A DNA stretch of 64,000 nt from Rhodospirillales bacterium (GCA_030744625.1 JASLQF010000027.1:94211-158210), one strand, 5' to 3'. Positions 52,542 through 61,011 are shown, counted from the first letter of the stretch. The notes: generated by a model not told the origin, from the letters alone. Made by a program: numbers and translations.

Positions 52542-52570
52542 ATATAGGTCGGCGTTCCGGGTGGCGCAAC
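52542..52570 (-). promoter_or_regulatory. RpoH (sigma-32)-type promoter of dnaKJ
   Basis: On the minus strand GTTG and CCTATAT are separated by 18 bases. Alphaproteobacterial RpoH promoters follow CTTG-N17-18-CYTATNT, so the -10 fits fully and the -35 at three of four positions. The location directly before dnaK, a classical RpoH target, supports the call. Confidence 0.55.
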
Positions 52571-52632
52571 CGCCCGGGAGCATTTCCACGGCGCCGCCGA
52601 CGGCGGATGGAGAGCGGCCGGAGACTGGAAGA

Positions 52633-53559
52633 GTGATCATCTCGGCGAGCTACAAGACCGACATCCCGGCCTTCTACGGCGAATGGTTCATGGCTCGCCT
52701 AAGGGCAGGGCATTGCCGCATGGTCAACCCTTACGGCGGGCAGGTCTACCGGGTGCCACTGGATATCGGCGCGGTCGACGGTTTCGTCTTCTGGACGCGC
52801 AACCTGGGGCCTTTTCTCGGCCACCTCTCCGAGGTTAGCGACGGCGGCTACCCCTTCGTCGTCCACCAGACGATCACCGGATATCCACGCGCCCTCGACG
52901 TCTCGACCATCGGCGCGGCGCGCGCCGTCGACCACCTGCGCCGCGTCGGCCGGCGGTTCGGCCCGCGGGTGCCGGTGTGGCGTTACGATCCGGTCGTCGC
53001 CACGTCGCTGACGCCGCCCGATTGGCACCGCCGCAATTTCGCCGAGCTGGCCCGGGGGCTGGCCGGGGTGGTCGACGAGGTGGTGGTCTCCTTCGCCCAA
53101 ATTTACCGCAAGACGGCCCGCAACATGGACCGCGCGGCGGGCGCCCGGGGCTTCGCGTGGAACGACCCCGAGGCGGAGGAAAAACGCCACCTTCTCGCCG
53201 CGTTCGCCGATACCGCCGCCACCCACGGGATGACCCTCAGCCTGTGTGGCCAGCCCCAGTTGATGGCCGGCGGCGGCGTCGAGGCCCGGTGCATCGAGGC
53301 CCGGTGCATCGACGCCCGGCGCCTCGGCGACGCGGCGGGGCGCCCCATCGCCGCCCAGGCCAAGCCGCACCGCAAGACGTGCGCCTGCGTCGCCTCGCGC
53401 GATATCGGCGCCTACGACACCTGCCCGCACGGCTGCGTCTACTGCTACGCCGTGGAAAGCCACGACCGCGCCAAGGGGCGCCACCGCCAGCACGACCCCG
53501 GTGGGGATTACCTGTTTCCACCGGCCGCCCGCCAATTGGCGAACGGCGCCGCCGATTAG
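52633..53559 (+). CDS. DUF1848-family protein with C-terminal cysteine cluster
   Basis: From GTG 52633 the product has 308 residues and begins [20 protein letters not shown], the start typical of DUF1848. It has [11 protein letters not shown], then [13 protein letters not shown], and ends with a cysteine cluster [20 protein letters not shown] followed by CVYCYAV (about 262-290), which resembles a radical-SAM or Fe-S binding loop moved to the C-terminus. The function of the family is not established. An internal 15-base tandem ([13 protein letters not shown], about 213-225) adds residues near the centre of the protein. It is inserted between grpE and dnaK, is convergent with grpE and overlaps it by 4 bases. 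Confidence 0.85.
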   Translation: MIISASYKTDIPAFYGEWFMARLRAGHCRMVNPYGGQVYRVPLDIGAVDGFVFWTRNLGPFLGHLSEVSDGGYPFVVHQTITGYPRALDVSTIGAARAVDHLRRVGRRFGPRVPVWRYDPVVATSLTPPDWHRRNFAELARGLAGVVDEVVVSFAQIYRKTARNMDRAAGARGFAWNDPEAEEKRHLLAAFADTAATHGMTLSLCGQPQLMAGGGVEARCIEARCIDARRLGDAAGRPIAAQAKPHRKTCACVASRDIGAYDTCPHGCVYCYAVESHDRAKGRHRQHDPGGDYLFPPAARQLANGAAD

Positions 53560-54416
53560 AGTTTTTCGTCCAGTTTGGAGCCGGCCGGGCCGTCTGTCTC
53601 GGGTCGACTTTCATAGGCCGCGGTAGATTGCGCGGAAGGTTGGAGCGCCTCCTCGACCGCGGAGTCCGCGCTCGCCGTGGGCTGCGTTTCCTCGGCGGCG
53701 CTCGGGCCGCCCTTGGCCACCCCCACCTTGGCCGGGCGCAATAGACGTTCCCCCAGCATGTAGCCCCTCTCGAGGACCTGGATGATCGTCCCCGCCGGCT
53801 GGCTGGCGTCCTCGACGTCGAACATGGCCTCATGGAGATTGTGGTCGTAGCGTTGGCCGAGGGCCTCGATCGGCTTGATGCCGACGCGCTCCAAGGCGTT
53901 GAGCATTTCGCGCTCGGTCATTTCGACGCCGACGGCCAGGTTCTCGACGGTTTCGCTGTCCCGGCGCGCCTCGTCGCCGATGCTGTCCAGGGCGCGCCGC
54001 AGGTTGTCGGCCACCTTCAGCATTTCGCGGGCGAAATTTGCGATGGCGTACTTGGAGGCGTCTTCCCTGTCGCGTTGGGCGCGGCGGCGCACGTTTTCGG
54101 TTTCAGCCAGGGCCCTGAGGAGCTTGTCCTTGAACTCCGCCGCTTCGGCCCGCGCCGCCTCGAGGGGGTCCACCAGCTCGACGACTTGCTCTTCCGCGGC
54201 GTCCGCGTCCGCTGCATCGGGCGCGGTTTCCGGCGCTTCCTCGGGCGCTTCCTCGGGGGCTTCCTCGGGGGCCGTCTCGGGGGCGGCCTCGGGGGCCGTC
54301 TCGGGAGCCATCTCGTCTTCCCCGGCGACTTCCGCTTGTTCCGCCGACGCGGCCTTGGCGCCCCTTTTCCTGTCCTTGGGCGCTGATTCCCGCTTTTTGC
54401 GTTTGCCTTGCGACAT
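53556..54416 (-). CDS. grpE: Nucleotide exchange factor GrpE, with extended termini
   Basis: GrpE releases ADP from DnaK. The conserved core lies at about 85-235: LRALAETENVRRRAQRDRED, YAIANFAREMLKVADNLRRA and the beta domain GIKPIEALGQRYDHNLHEAM. The protein has 286 residues where about 200 is usual. The extra length comes from an N-terminal acidic tract with a near-perfect four-residue repeat (APET/APEA/APEE, about 37-66) and a C-terminal tail of about 45 residues after the GERLLRPAKVGVAKG end. It follows hrcA by 17 bases in the usual order and is convergent with the DUF1848 gene. Confidence 0.95.
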   Translation of the reverse strand: MSQGKRKKRESAPKDRKRGAKAASAEQAEVAGEDEMAPETAPEAAPETAPEEAPEEAPEEAPETAPDAADADAAEEQVVELVDPLEAARAEAAEFKDKLLRALAETENVRRRAQRDREDASKYAIANFAREMLKVADNLRRALDSIGDEARRDSETVENLAVGVEMTEREMLNALERVGIKPIEALGQRYDHNLHEAMFDVEDASQPAGTIIQVLERGYMLGERLLRPAKVGVAKGGPSAAEETQPTASADSAVEEALQPSAQSTAAYESRPETDGPAGSKLDEKL

Positions 54417-54433
54417 GTTCTTGTATTGCTCCT

Positions 54434-55468
54434 TTATCCGATCAACCGACCGACCAGTTTCGCCGTGTAGTCTACCATGGGGATAATGCGCGCGTAGTTC
54501 ATGCGGGTCGGCCCGACCACCCCGATGGCCCCGACGAGCTTCTGCCGCGGGCTGTTATAGGGTGCCACGACCATGGAGCACCCCGCCAAATTGAAGAGGT
54601 TGTTGTCGGCGCCGATGAAAATCTGCACGCCTTCGGCGCTGTCGGCAAGGCCGAGGATCTTGATCATCGTCTCCTTGGTCTCCAGCGCCGCGAAAAGGGC
54701 GCGGATGTGTTCCAAATCGGCGATGGCCGTCACGTCCTCGAGAAGATGGGCCTGGCCGCGAACGATGAGAGAGCCCTCGGATTCGCCGCCGGCCCACGTG
54801 GCGAGGCCGGCCTCGACAACCCGCTTGGTCAGGTCGTCGAGCTCGGTGCGGTGCTCGGCGATCTCGGCCTTGGTGCGGTCGATGGCCTCGCCGAGGGTGC
54901 GCCCGACCAGCCGCGCGCCAAGGTAGTTGGTGGCCTCGACCAGGGCCGACGGCGGCAGGCCGGGCGGGGTTTCGATGACCCGGTTCTCCACGAACCCGCC
55001 CTCGGTGACCAGAACCACGAGGGCGCGCCCCGGACTGAGATTGACGAATTCGACGTGGCGCAGCGGACTTTCCGCCTTCGGCGCCATCACCAGGCCGGCA
55101 CATTGCGACAAACCGGAAAGGGCCGACGTCGCGTCCTCCAACAGCTCCTCCAGGCTCAACGCCGTGCCCGCGCATTGGCTTTCGATTTCCTTGCGCTCGT
55201 CCTCGGTGAGGTTGCCGATTTCCAGGAACCCGTCGACGAACAGCCTGAGGCCGGCATCCGTCGGCAGGCGGCCGGCCGAGGTGTGAGGCGCGAACAGAAG
55301 GCCGGCGTCCTCGAGGTCGGCCATGACGTTGCGGATGGTCGCCGAGGACAGTGCCCCGTCGAGGCGCCGCGCCAGGGTGCGCGAGCCGACCGGCTCGCCG
55401 GTCTCGACGAAGGCATCGATGATCTGGCGGAATATCGTCCGCGAGCGCTCGTTCAGTTCCAGAACCAT
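54434..55468 (-). CDS. hrcA: Heat-inducible transcription repressor HrcA
   Basis: HrcA represses groESL and related operons by binding CIRCE sites and needs GroEL for activity. The 344-residue protein has the winged helix (about 5-75, with GEPVGSRTLARRLDGALSSA and TIRNVMADLEDAGLL) and the GAF-like and dimerisation domains after it (GQAHLLEDVTAIADLEHIRA, IFIGADNNLFNLAGCSMVVA, GAIGVVGPTRMNYARIIPMV). No CIRCE sequence (TTAGCACTC-N9-GAGTGCTAA) was seen before hrcA, grpE or dnaK, so its targets lie elsewhere. It is divergent from rph across element B. Confidence 0.96.
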   Translation of the reverse strand: MVLELNERSRTIFRQIIDAFVETGEPVGSRTLARRLDGALSSATIRNVMADLEDAGLLFAPHTSAGRLPTDAGLRLFVDGFLEIGNLTEDERKEIESQCAGTALSLEELLEDATSALSGLSQCAGLVMAPKAESPLRHVEFVNLSPGRALVVLVTEGGFVENRVIETPPGLPPSALVEATNYLGARLVGRTLGEAIDRTKAEIAEHRTELDDLTKRVVEAGLATWAGGESEGSLIVRGQAHLLEDVTAIADLEHIRALFAALETKETMIKILGLADSAEGVQIFIGADNNLFNLAGCSMVVAPYNSPRQKLVGAIGVVGPTRMNYARIIPMVDYTAKLVGRLIG

Positions 55469-55498
55469 GGTCCCGGGCCTCGTTGTCGGTGCCGGTTG

Positions 55499-55527
55499 AA
55501 TCTAGTAACCGCATGGGGTGTCGTCAA
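55499..55527 (-). promoter_or_regulatory. Probable sigma-70-type promoter of hrcA-grpE
   Basis: TTGACG and TAGATT on the minus strand are 17 bases apart (five and four of six consensus positions), 31 bases before the hrcA start. A clean housekeeping-type pair. Confidence 0.55.
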
Positions 55528-55582
55528 CGCAACCACGTCCGGGAGCCGGGGACCGAGGGTTTACGCGACCCGGCGCCCGCGC

Positions 55583-55873
55583 TAGTGTCCTGGATCAGAA
55601 GTTCGTGGCATATACGATCGCTTTTCCCGTTCGCTCGGCAGGAAGGGCGGCGCCGGCGATGCCTTCGCATCGGCAAGCCTTCCTGACGCCCCGGGGGGCC
55701 ACCGGGGGGTGTCCCCCCGAATCCAAATGCGGGGGGCGCCCCCGCGACCCCCGAGGGGGCGGGAAAAGGGACCCGGAGGGCGGCCTTCCGAGCCCCCCGG
55801 CGTCGTTGCGCGCCTAACCGGATGAACGCGGAAGGCCGTCGTATATGCCACGAAATTCTGATCCAGGACACTA
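55583..55873. mobile_element. MITE-like element B with long terminal inverted repeats
   Basis: The ends TAGTGTCCTGGATCAGAA and its counterpart at 55856-55873 are part of terminal inverted repeats of about 33 bases with one mismatch. Inside, TCGGCAGGAAGGGCGGCGCC and GGCGATGCC/GCATCG resemble the core of element A (40542-40710). The remaining 180 bases have long G and C runs with further hairpins (GGGGGG/CCCCCC) absent from A. Both ends are CTAG. It fills the hrcA-rph spacer; open frames inside it are by-products of composition, with no recognisable protein. Confidence 0.87.
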
Positions 55874-55908
55874 GCTTGACGCGCCTTTGATTTGGCTTAG
55901 AGGTTTTG

Positions 55909-56637
55909 ATGAGACCATCGGGCCGCGCCGCCGACGAGTGCCGAGCCGTCGTGCTCGAGCCCGGCTACAGCAAATACGCCGAGGGCTCGTGCCTGGCGCG
56001 CTTCGGCGACACCCACGTGCTGTGCGCCGCCACCGTCGAACAGCGGGTGCCGCGGTGGCTGCGCGATTCGGGACGCGGCTGGATCACCGCCGAGTACGGC
56101 ATGCTGCCGCGCGCCACCGGCGAGCGCATGGAGCGCGAGGCAAGGCGCGGCGGCCAGTCGGGGCGCACCCAGGAGATCCAACGGCTCATCGGGCGTTCCT
56201 TGCGCGCCGTCGTCGACCTCGAGGCCATGGGCGAGATTCAGGTCAGGATCGACTGTGACGTTCTGCAGGCCGACGGCGGCACGCGCACGGCCGCCATAAC
56301 CGGGGCCTACGTCGCGCTGCACATGGCCTGCGAGCGGCTGGTGTCCCTCGGTATCCTAAAAAGCCTGCCCATTCGCGACCAGGTGGCGGCCATCTCGTGC
56401 GGCATCTACAAGGGGACCTCGATCCTCGACCTCGATTACGCCGAGGACAGCGCGGCGGAGGCCGACTGCAACTTCGTGCTCACCGGCGGCGGCGACATCG
56501 TGGAGATCCAGTTCACCACCGAGGATCGGCCGTTTCCCGAAAGCCGGCTGCTGGAAATGCTGGTGCTGTCGCGCCAAGCCATCGCGCGGCTCGTCGTTCT
56601 CCAGCGCGAGGCCCTCGACGTGGCGCTTTCCCGGTAG
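55909..56637 (+). CDS. rph: Ribonuclease PH
   Basis: RNase PH is a phosphorolytic 3'-5' exoribonuclease that trims tRNA precursors. The 242-residue protein has [40 protein letters not shown] (about 61-80) and the phosphate-binding region [20 protein letters not shown] (about 86-105). An RNase PH-specific [24 protein letters not shown] follows as two adjoining stretches near 115-138. The ATG at 55909 directly follows a TTG. It is divergent from hrcA across element B, whose right end is 35 bases upstream, so its promoter must lie in or next to that element. Confidence 0.96.
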   Translation: MRPSGRAADECRAVVLEPGYSKYAEGSCLARFGDTHVLCAATVEQRVPRWLRDSGRGWITAEYGMLPRATGERMEREARRGGQSGRTQEIQRLIGRSLRAVVDLEAMGEIQVRIDCDVLQADGGTRTAAITGAYVALHMACERLVSLGILKSLPIRDQVAAISCGIYKGTSILDLDYAEDSAAEADCNFVLTGGGDIVEIQFTTEDRPFPESRLLEMLVLSRQAIARLVVLQREALDVALSR

Positions 56638-56652
56638 CCGGGCGCCGGGTAA

Positions 56653-57270
56653 ATGCCGCGGCGGTTCGATGAAGCAAGACTGGTCGTCGCCAGCCACAAC
56701 ACGGGCAAGGTGCGCGAATTCGGCGACCTGTTGGCCGACCACCGGATCGATGTGACTTCCGCCGCCGAGCTCGGCCTGCCCGAGCCCGAGGAAACCGGCG
56801 CCACGTTCCCGGCCAACGCCGAAATCAAGGCGCACGCCGCCGCCGCCGCTTGCGGGCTGCCGGCACTGGCCGACGATTCGGGGCTCGTGGTCGAGGCGCT
56901 CGGCGGCGCGCCCGGCATTCGCTCGGCGCGCTGGGCGGGACCCGAAAAAGACTTCGCACTGGCCATGCAACGCGTCGAGGATGAGCTGCTGAACGCCGGC
57001 GCTATGGCGCACGAGCAAGGCCGCCGCGCCCATTTCGCCGCCGCCCTGGCCCTCGCCTGGCCGGACGACCACGTCGAAACATTCGAGGGCGCCGTTCACG
57101 GCGAACTCGTGTGGCCGCCGCGCGGCAACCGGGGCTTCGGCTACGACCCCATGTTCGTGCCCGATGGCTACACCATCACCTTCGGGGAGATGGTGCCCGC
57201 CCAAAAGCACCGCATAAGCCACCGCGCCGATGCCTTCCGCAAGCTGGTGGCGGGGTGTTTCGCGGCGTAA
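56653..57270 (+). CDS. rdgB: XTP/dITP pyrophosphatase (non-canonical purine NTPase RdgB)
   Basis: RdgB (HAM1 family) hydrolyses ITP, dITP and XTP to clean the nucleotide pool. The 205-residue protein has [20 protein letters not shown] at about 11-30, [20 protein letters not shown] (about 70-89, the metal-binding Asp pair), [20 protein letters not shown] near 161-180 and the closing [14 protein letters not shown]. All family motifs are present. It begins 15 bases after rph and ends 31 bases before hemW, the conserved alphaproteobacterial order. Confidence 0.97.
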   Translation: MPRRFDEARLVVASHNTGKVREFGDLLADHRIDVTSAAELGLPEPEETGATFPANAEIKAHAAAAACGLPALADDSGLVVEALGGAPGIRSARWAGPEKDFALAMQRVEDELLNAGAMAHEQGRRAHFAAALALAWPDDHVETFEGAVHGELVWPPRGNRGFGYDPMFVPDGYTITFGEMVPAQKHRISHRADAFRKLVAGCFAA

Positions 57271-57301
57271 TCTCCGAGCGCCAACCCTGGAGCGACGCGC
57301 C

Positions 57302-58441
57302 ATGCAGCCGGGCTTCGCCATTTACATCCACTGGCCGTTCTGCCTCAGCCGCTGCCCCTATTGCGACTTCAACGCCCATGTGGCCGAGGACGTCGACCAC
57401 GGGCGCTGGCGCCGCGCACTCGCCGCCGAACTGGCTCATTTCGCTGGCGAAACATCGGGTCGAACCGTGACCAGCGTCCATTTCGGCGGCGGCACGCCGT
57501 CCCTCATGGAGCCGGCGGCGGTGGCCGCCCTCCTCGAGGCCGCCGGCGCCCATTGGTCCCTGGCCGACGACGCGGAGATCACCCTCGAGGCCAACCCCTC
57601 CTCGGTGGAGGCGGGACGCTTCGCCGCCTTCGCCGAGGCCGGCGTCAACCGCCTGTCGCTCGGCGTACAGTCGTTCGACGACGCGGCCCTCGCTTTCCTC
57701 GGCCGCACCCATTCGGCGGCCCAGGCGCGCCGCGCCCTGGAGCTGGCACGGCGGCACTTCCGGCGCGTCTCGCTCGACCTCATCTACGCGCGACCCGGAC
57801 AGACGGCGGGGGCGTGGCGGGGCGAGTTGCGCGACGCCCTTTCCTTCGGCACCGAGCACCTTTCGCTCTACCAGCTGACCATCGAGCGCGGCACGCCGTT
57901 CCACAAGGCCGGGATCGAGGCGGCCGGCGAGGAGCAGGGCGGGCGCCTTTTCGACCTCACCCAGGACGTGCTCGCCGCCGCCGGTCGGCCGGCTTACGAG
58001 ATTTCCAACCACGCGCGCCCCGGGGCCGAGAGCCGCCACAACCTCAATTACTGGCTGGGCGGCGACTACGCCGGCATCGGCCCGGGCGCCCACGGCCGCC
58101 TCTCGGCGGACGGCCGCACCGATGCCGTCAGCCAGATCCCCGCGCCCCAGGCCTGGATCGGCGCCGTCGAGGCCAAGGGCCATGGCACGAAGGCGCGCCG
58201 CCCCCTGAACGCCGGCCAGCGTCGCGACGAGTTGGTGATGATGGGGCTGCGCCTCGGTGCCGGCCTGGACCGCGAACGCTTCCGCCGGCAAACCGGCCAA
58301 TCCCTGGAGGACGCCGTCGACGGGGCGGCGCTGGCGCGTCTGTCGGGGGCCGGTTACCTCACCCTCGACGCACGGGGCCTGCGCGCCACGCCGCTCGGGC
58401 GGCCCCGGCTCAACGCGCTGATCGCGGCGCTGCTTGCCTAG
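57302..58441 (+). CDS. hemW: Radical SAM heme chaperone HemW (coproporphyrinogen III oxidase-like)
   Basis: HemW binds heme and delivers it to respiratory enzymes; it was long annotated as HemN-like. The 379-residue protein starts MQPGFAIYIHWPFCLSRCPY with the radical SAM cysteines at 14, 18 and 21, has VHFGGGTPSLM (about 60-70), NRLSLGVQSFDD near 117, DLIYARPGQT, and the HemW C-terminal domain. The extra Cys of true HemN after the third cluster residue is replaced by Asp-Phe, as in HemW. The TAG stop (58439-58441) is the first three bases of the 105-bp repeat, copy 2. Confidence 0.95.
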   Translation: MQPGFAIYIHWPFCLSRCPYCDFNAHVAEDVDHGRWRRALAAELAHFAGETSGRTVTSVHFGGGTPSLMEPAAVAALLEAAGAHWSLADDAEITLEANPSSVEAGRFAAFAEAGVNRLSLGVQSFDDAALAFLGRTHSAAQARRALELARRHFRRVSLDLIYARPGQTAGAWRGELRDALSFGTEHLSLYQLTIERGTPFHKAGIEAAGEEQGGRLFDLTQDVLAAAGRPAYEISNHARPGAESRHNLNYWLGGDYAGIGPGAHGRLSADGRTDAVSQIPAPQAWIGAVEAKGHGTKARRPLNAGQRRDELVMMGLRLGAGLDRERFRRQTGQSLEDAVDGAALARLSGAGYLTLDARGLRATPLGRPRLNALIAALLA

Positions 58442-58543
58442 AGCATTTTTCGTTCACAAGGGTTCACGAAAAACGCTCTAACTTATTGATGTTACGCAAA
58501 TACGTCGTCGCAAACTGATTCAGTTTGCTCGGGATTTGCTCTA
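58439..58543. mobile_element. 105-bp MITE-like repeat, copy 2
   Basis: Same element as 47480-47584, with three differences in 105 bases. Both ends read CTAG. The left TAG is the stop codon of hemW; the right CTA is, on the minus strand, the TAG stop of the LpoA-like gene. Removing the element with one TA would leave a single CTAG serving as stop for both convergent genes. Its left hairpin with TTTTT/AAAAA might act as a bidirectional terminator. Confidence 0.92.
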
Positions 58544-60073
58544 GTTGGTGGGCACGCCGAAGGCCTCGGACGCTCGGCTGATGACCTTGGCGCCGCGGCG
58601 CTGCACCTGAAGCACGCCGAGGCCGCGCTCGGCGACCCCTTCGTCCAGGAACCGGAAAATGCCGTCGCGGCCCAGAAACCCGGTGGCCGCGGTGAGGGTC
58701 TCTTCGCCGAAGTCGGCTCCCTCCTCGCCGCGCGCCAGGACGGCGGCAAGCGCCGTCGCGTCGTAGGCCAGGGTGGCCAACCGTGGCGACCTTCGCCCGT
58801 AGGCCTTGGCGTAGCGGGCCTCGAACTCGGCGCGGGCCGCCGGCGGCGGCGCCGCGAACCAGCCGCCGAGCAGCGCCGGCTCGGCGCCGATCCCCGGCTC
58901 GTCCCATTGGCCGGTGCCGAGCATGCGGATCTTGGCGGGATCGACATCGTAGAAAGGCAGCATGGCGGCGATGGCCTGCAGCCGCTTGCCGCCGTCGGGC
59001 AGCAGCAGGGCATCGAAGGGCAGATCACCGATGGTCTGCAGCTTTTCCAGGCGCTTCAGGGCGCGCCCGGCGACCTGGTCGCCGCGGGCCTCGAGCGCGG
59101 CGCGCTGGGCGAGCAACGCCCCGCGGCGGGAATCGTAATCGGCGAGCCGACGAACCGCGTCCGAGAAATCGCCCGCCGACGGGTCGTAATACTGGATTCT
59201 GGTGACCGCCGCGCCGACCCGTGCCGCGGCGCCGCGCAACGCATCGACCACCGCCGTCCCGTAGTCGTCGTCCGGCGCGAACACGGCGAACCTGAGGAGT
59301 CCCCGGGAGCGGGCGTAACCGACGATGCGCTCGACCTGGGCGCTCGGCAGGAAACCCATGATGTAAACGCCGTTGCCGGCCACCGAGCGGTCGCTGGAGA
59401 AGGCGATCACGTTGATGCCGGCGGCCCGCGCCGCCGGCGTCACCGCCCTGACCTCGGCCGCCACCAGGGGCCCGAGCAACAGGGACGCGCCGTCGCCGAT
59501 GGCCAGCGCCGCCGCGTCGGCCGCCCCGTCCGCGGTGCTCTTGGTGTCGTGGACCACCAGCTCGAAGTCTTCGTCGGCGAAATCGAAAAGGGCGAGCTGG
59601 GCGGCGTCGAGAAGCTCCATTCCGAGGCGGCCATTGGCGCCGGTGAGCGGCAACAGCAGGGCCACCCGGTTGGTCGACGCGGCGAGGGTCGGCGGCGGCG
59701 GCGGCGGCGGTTCCTTGAGGGCCACGCCACCTTGCGGCGAAGGGCGCTCCGAAAGGAGAGGCGCCAGGGAGGGTGTCTCCGCCCGCGAAGGCGCCGGCGA
59801 CGAGGGTGGCGCGTCAGCCGCGGAGGGCGGAGCGGCCGACACGGGGGCGGCGACGGCCGCCGGGGGCGGGGGCGGCGGTCGAGACGCCCCGGCCGCTGGC
59901 TGAGAAGGTGGCGGCGCGGGCGCGGCGGCCGGCGCCGCCGGTTTCGGTCCGGCTTTCCCGCCTTGCATCCATGGGGGCAGTTGTGGAGACTGGCAGGCCA
60001 CGAGCAACAGCCCCACGGCAGCCAGCAAGGGGGCGGCGGCGAAACGTGGCACGCAAGAACGCAATCTCATCAT
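58541..60073 (-). CDS. LpoA-like lipoprotein (penicillin-binding protein activator / periplasmic binding fold)
   Basis: From the ATG at 60073 the product has 510 residues: a type II signal peptide ending LLLVAC (Cys27), a long Pro/Ala/Ser linker (about 30-135) and a type I periplasmic-binding fold (ALLLPLTGANGRLGMELLDA near 137-156, LLGPLVAAEVRAVTPAARAA near 200-219). This matches the LpoA/YraM C-terminal domain that activates PBP1A in enterobacteria; in alphaproteobacteria the usual label is penicillin-binding protein activator. The TPR-rich N-domain of E. coli LpoA is missing. It lies beside rsmI and yraN, as lpoA does in E. coli. Start alternatives are 60103 and 60070. Confidence 0.88.
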   Translation of the reverse strand: MMRLRSCVPRFAAAPLLAAVGLLLVACQSPQLPPWMQGGKAGPKPAAPAAAPAPPPSQPAAGASRPPPPPPAAVAAPVSAAPPSAADAPPSSPAPSRAETPSLAPLLSERPSPQGGVALKEPPPPPPPTLAASTNRVALLLPLTGANGRLGMELLDAAQLALFDFADEDFELVVHDTKSTADGAADAAALAIGDGASLLLGPLVAAEVRAVTPAARAAGINVIAFSSDRSVAGNGVYIMGFLPSAQVERIVGYARSRGLLRFAVFAPDDDYGTAVVDALRGAAARVGAAVTRIQYYDPSAGDFSDAVRRLADYDSRRGALLAQRAALEARGDQVAGRALKRLEKLQTIGDLPFDALLLPDGGKRLQAIAAMLPFYDVDPAKIRMLGTGQWDEPGIGAEPALLGGWFAAPPPAARAEFEARYAKAYGRRSPRLATLAYDATALAAVLARGEEGADFGEETLTAATGFLGRDGIFRFLDEGVAERGLGVLQVQRRGAKVISRASEAFGVPTN

Positions 60074-61011
60074 GCGGCGGTCCAAAGCCTTCCAAACGGC
60101 CACACGCTGGGGCCGATGGAGACCCTAGCGGCCGGGCGGCGCGGAGTAAACCACCGGCCCGACGCCCGGAGCCCGGCCTATACCTGGTCGCCACCCCCAT
60201 CGGAAACGCCGCCGACATTTCGCGCCGCGCCCTCGATATCCTGGGTGCGGCGGACGTCGTCGCCTGCGAGGACACGCGGGTGAGCGCCAAGCTGATGGCC
60301 ATCCACGGCATCACGGCGCGGCTCACTCCCTACCACGAACACAACGCCGCCAAGGTGCGCCCGGAGCTCATCAAACGCCTGAAAGGTGGCGAAACGGTGG
60401 CCTTGATCGCCGACGCCGGCACGCCGTTGGTCTCCGATCCGGGCTACAAGCTGGTGCAGGCCTGTATCGAACAGGCACTGCCGGTCAGCGCCGTTCCCGG
60501 TCCGTCCGCCGTGCTTGCCGCCTTGCTGGTGTCGGGGCTGCCGACGGACCGTTTCATGTTCGCCGGGTTCCTGCCGTCGCGGCGGGTGGCGCGGCGCAAT
60601 TCGCTGCACGAGCTGGCGGCTGTGCCGGCCACCCTGGTCTTCATGGAATCGCCACGCCGTCTGGCCCGGGCGCTGGTCGACATGGCGGACATCCTGGGAC
60701 CGCGCCAGGCGGCGGTCGGGCGCGAACTCACCAAGATGTTCGAGGAAGTGCGCCGCGGCCCCCTGGCCGAACTTGCCGCCCATTACGACGGCGCCGGCGC
60801 GCCGAAGGGCGAGGTCACGGTGGTCGTGGCGCCGCCCGCCAAGGAGGCCCCGGCGAGCGGCGCCGAGATCGACCGGCGTCTCGAGGAGGCCCTCGGCGAA
60901 ACTTCGGTGCGCGACGCGGTGCAGCGGGTGACCGCCGCCACCGGCGTGCCCCGGCGCCGGGTCTATGCCCGCGCCCTGGAGATGCGCAAGGTCAGGGGCC
61001 CGCGCCCATGA
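60046..61011 (+). CDS. rsmI: 16S rRNA (cytidine(1402)-2'-O)-methyltransferase RsmI, start uncertain
   Basis: RsmI methylates the ribose of C1402 in 16S rRNA. The conserved protein begins GLYLVATPIGNAADISRRAL, followed by VVACEDTRVSAKLMAIHGIT, ALIADAGTPLVSDPGYKLV, AVPGPSAVLAALLVSGLPTD and FMESPRRLARAL, a complete tetrapyrrole-methylase-fold enzyme. The problem is the start: in frame there is no ATG, GTG or TTG between 60046 and GLYLV at 60175. GTG 60046 would add 43 non-conserved residues and overlap the divergent LpoA-like gene by 28 bases; an ATG at 60116 is in another frame. Either the long form is real, a rarer start is used, or the sequence has an indel. Confidence 0.9.
   Translation: MARKNAISSCGGPKPSKRPHAGADGDPSGRAARSKPPARRPEPGLYLVATPIGNAADISRRALDILGAADVVACEDTRVSAKLMAIHGITARLTPYHEHNAAKVRPELIKRLKGGETVALIADAGTPLVSDPGYKLVQACIEQALPVSAVPGPSAVLAALLVSGLPTDRFMFAGFLPSRRVARRNSLHELAAVPATLVFMESPRRLARALVDMADILGPRQAAVGRELTKMFEEVRRGPLAELAAHYDGAGAPKGEVTVVVAPPAKEAPASGAEIDRRLEEALGETSVRDAVQRVTAATGVPRRRVYARALEMRKVRGPRP

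Noticed and set aside
53278..53316. Short direct repeats as a CRISPR fragment
   Set aside because: They are an in-frame 15-base tandem inside a protein gene without spacers.
54380..55580. CIRCE operator at hrcA-grpE
   Set aside because: No TTAGCACTC-N9-GAGTGCTAA or close variant was found.
55582..55851. Open frames within element B
   Set aside because: They run through a palindromic repeat with G and C runs; such frames come from composition and recur wherever the repeat occurs.
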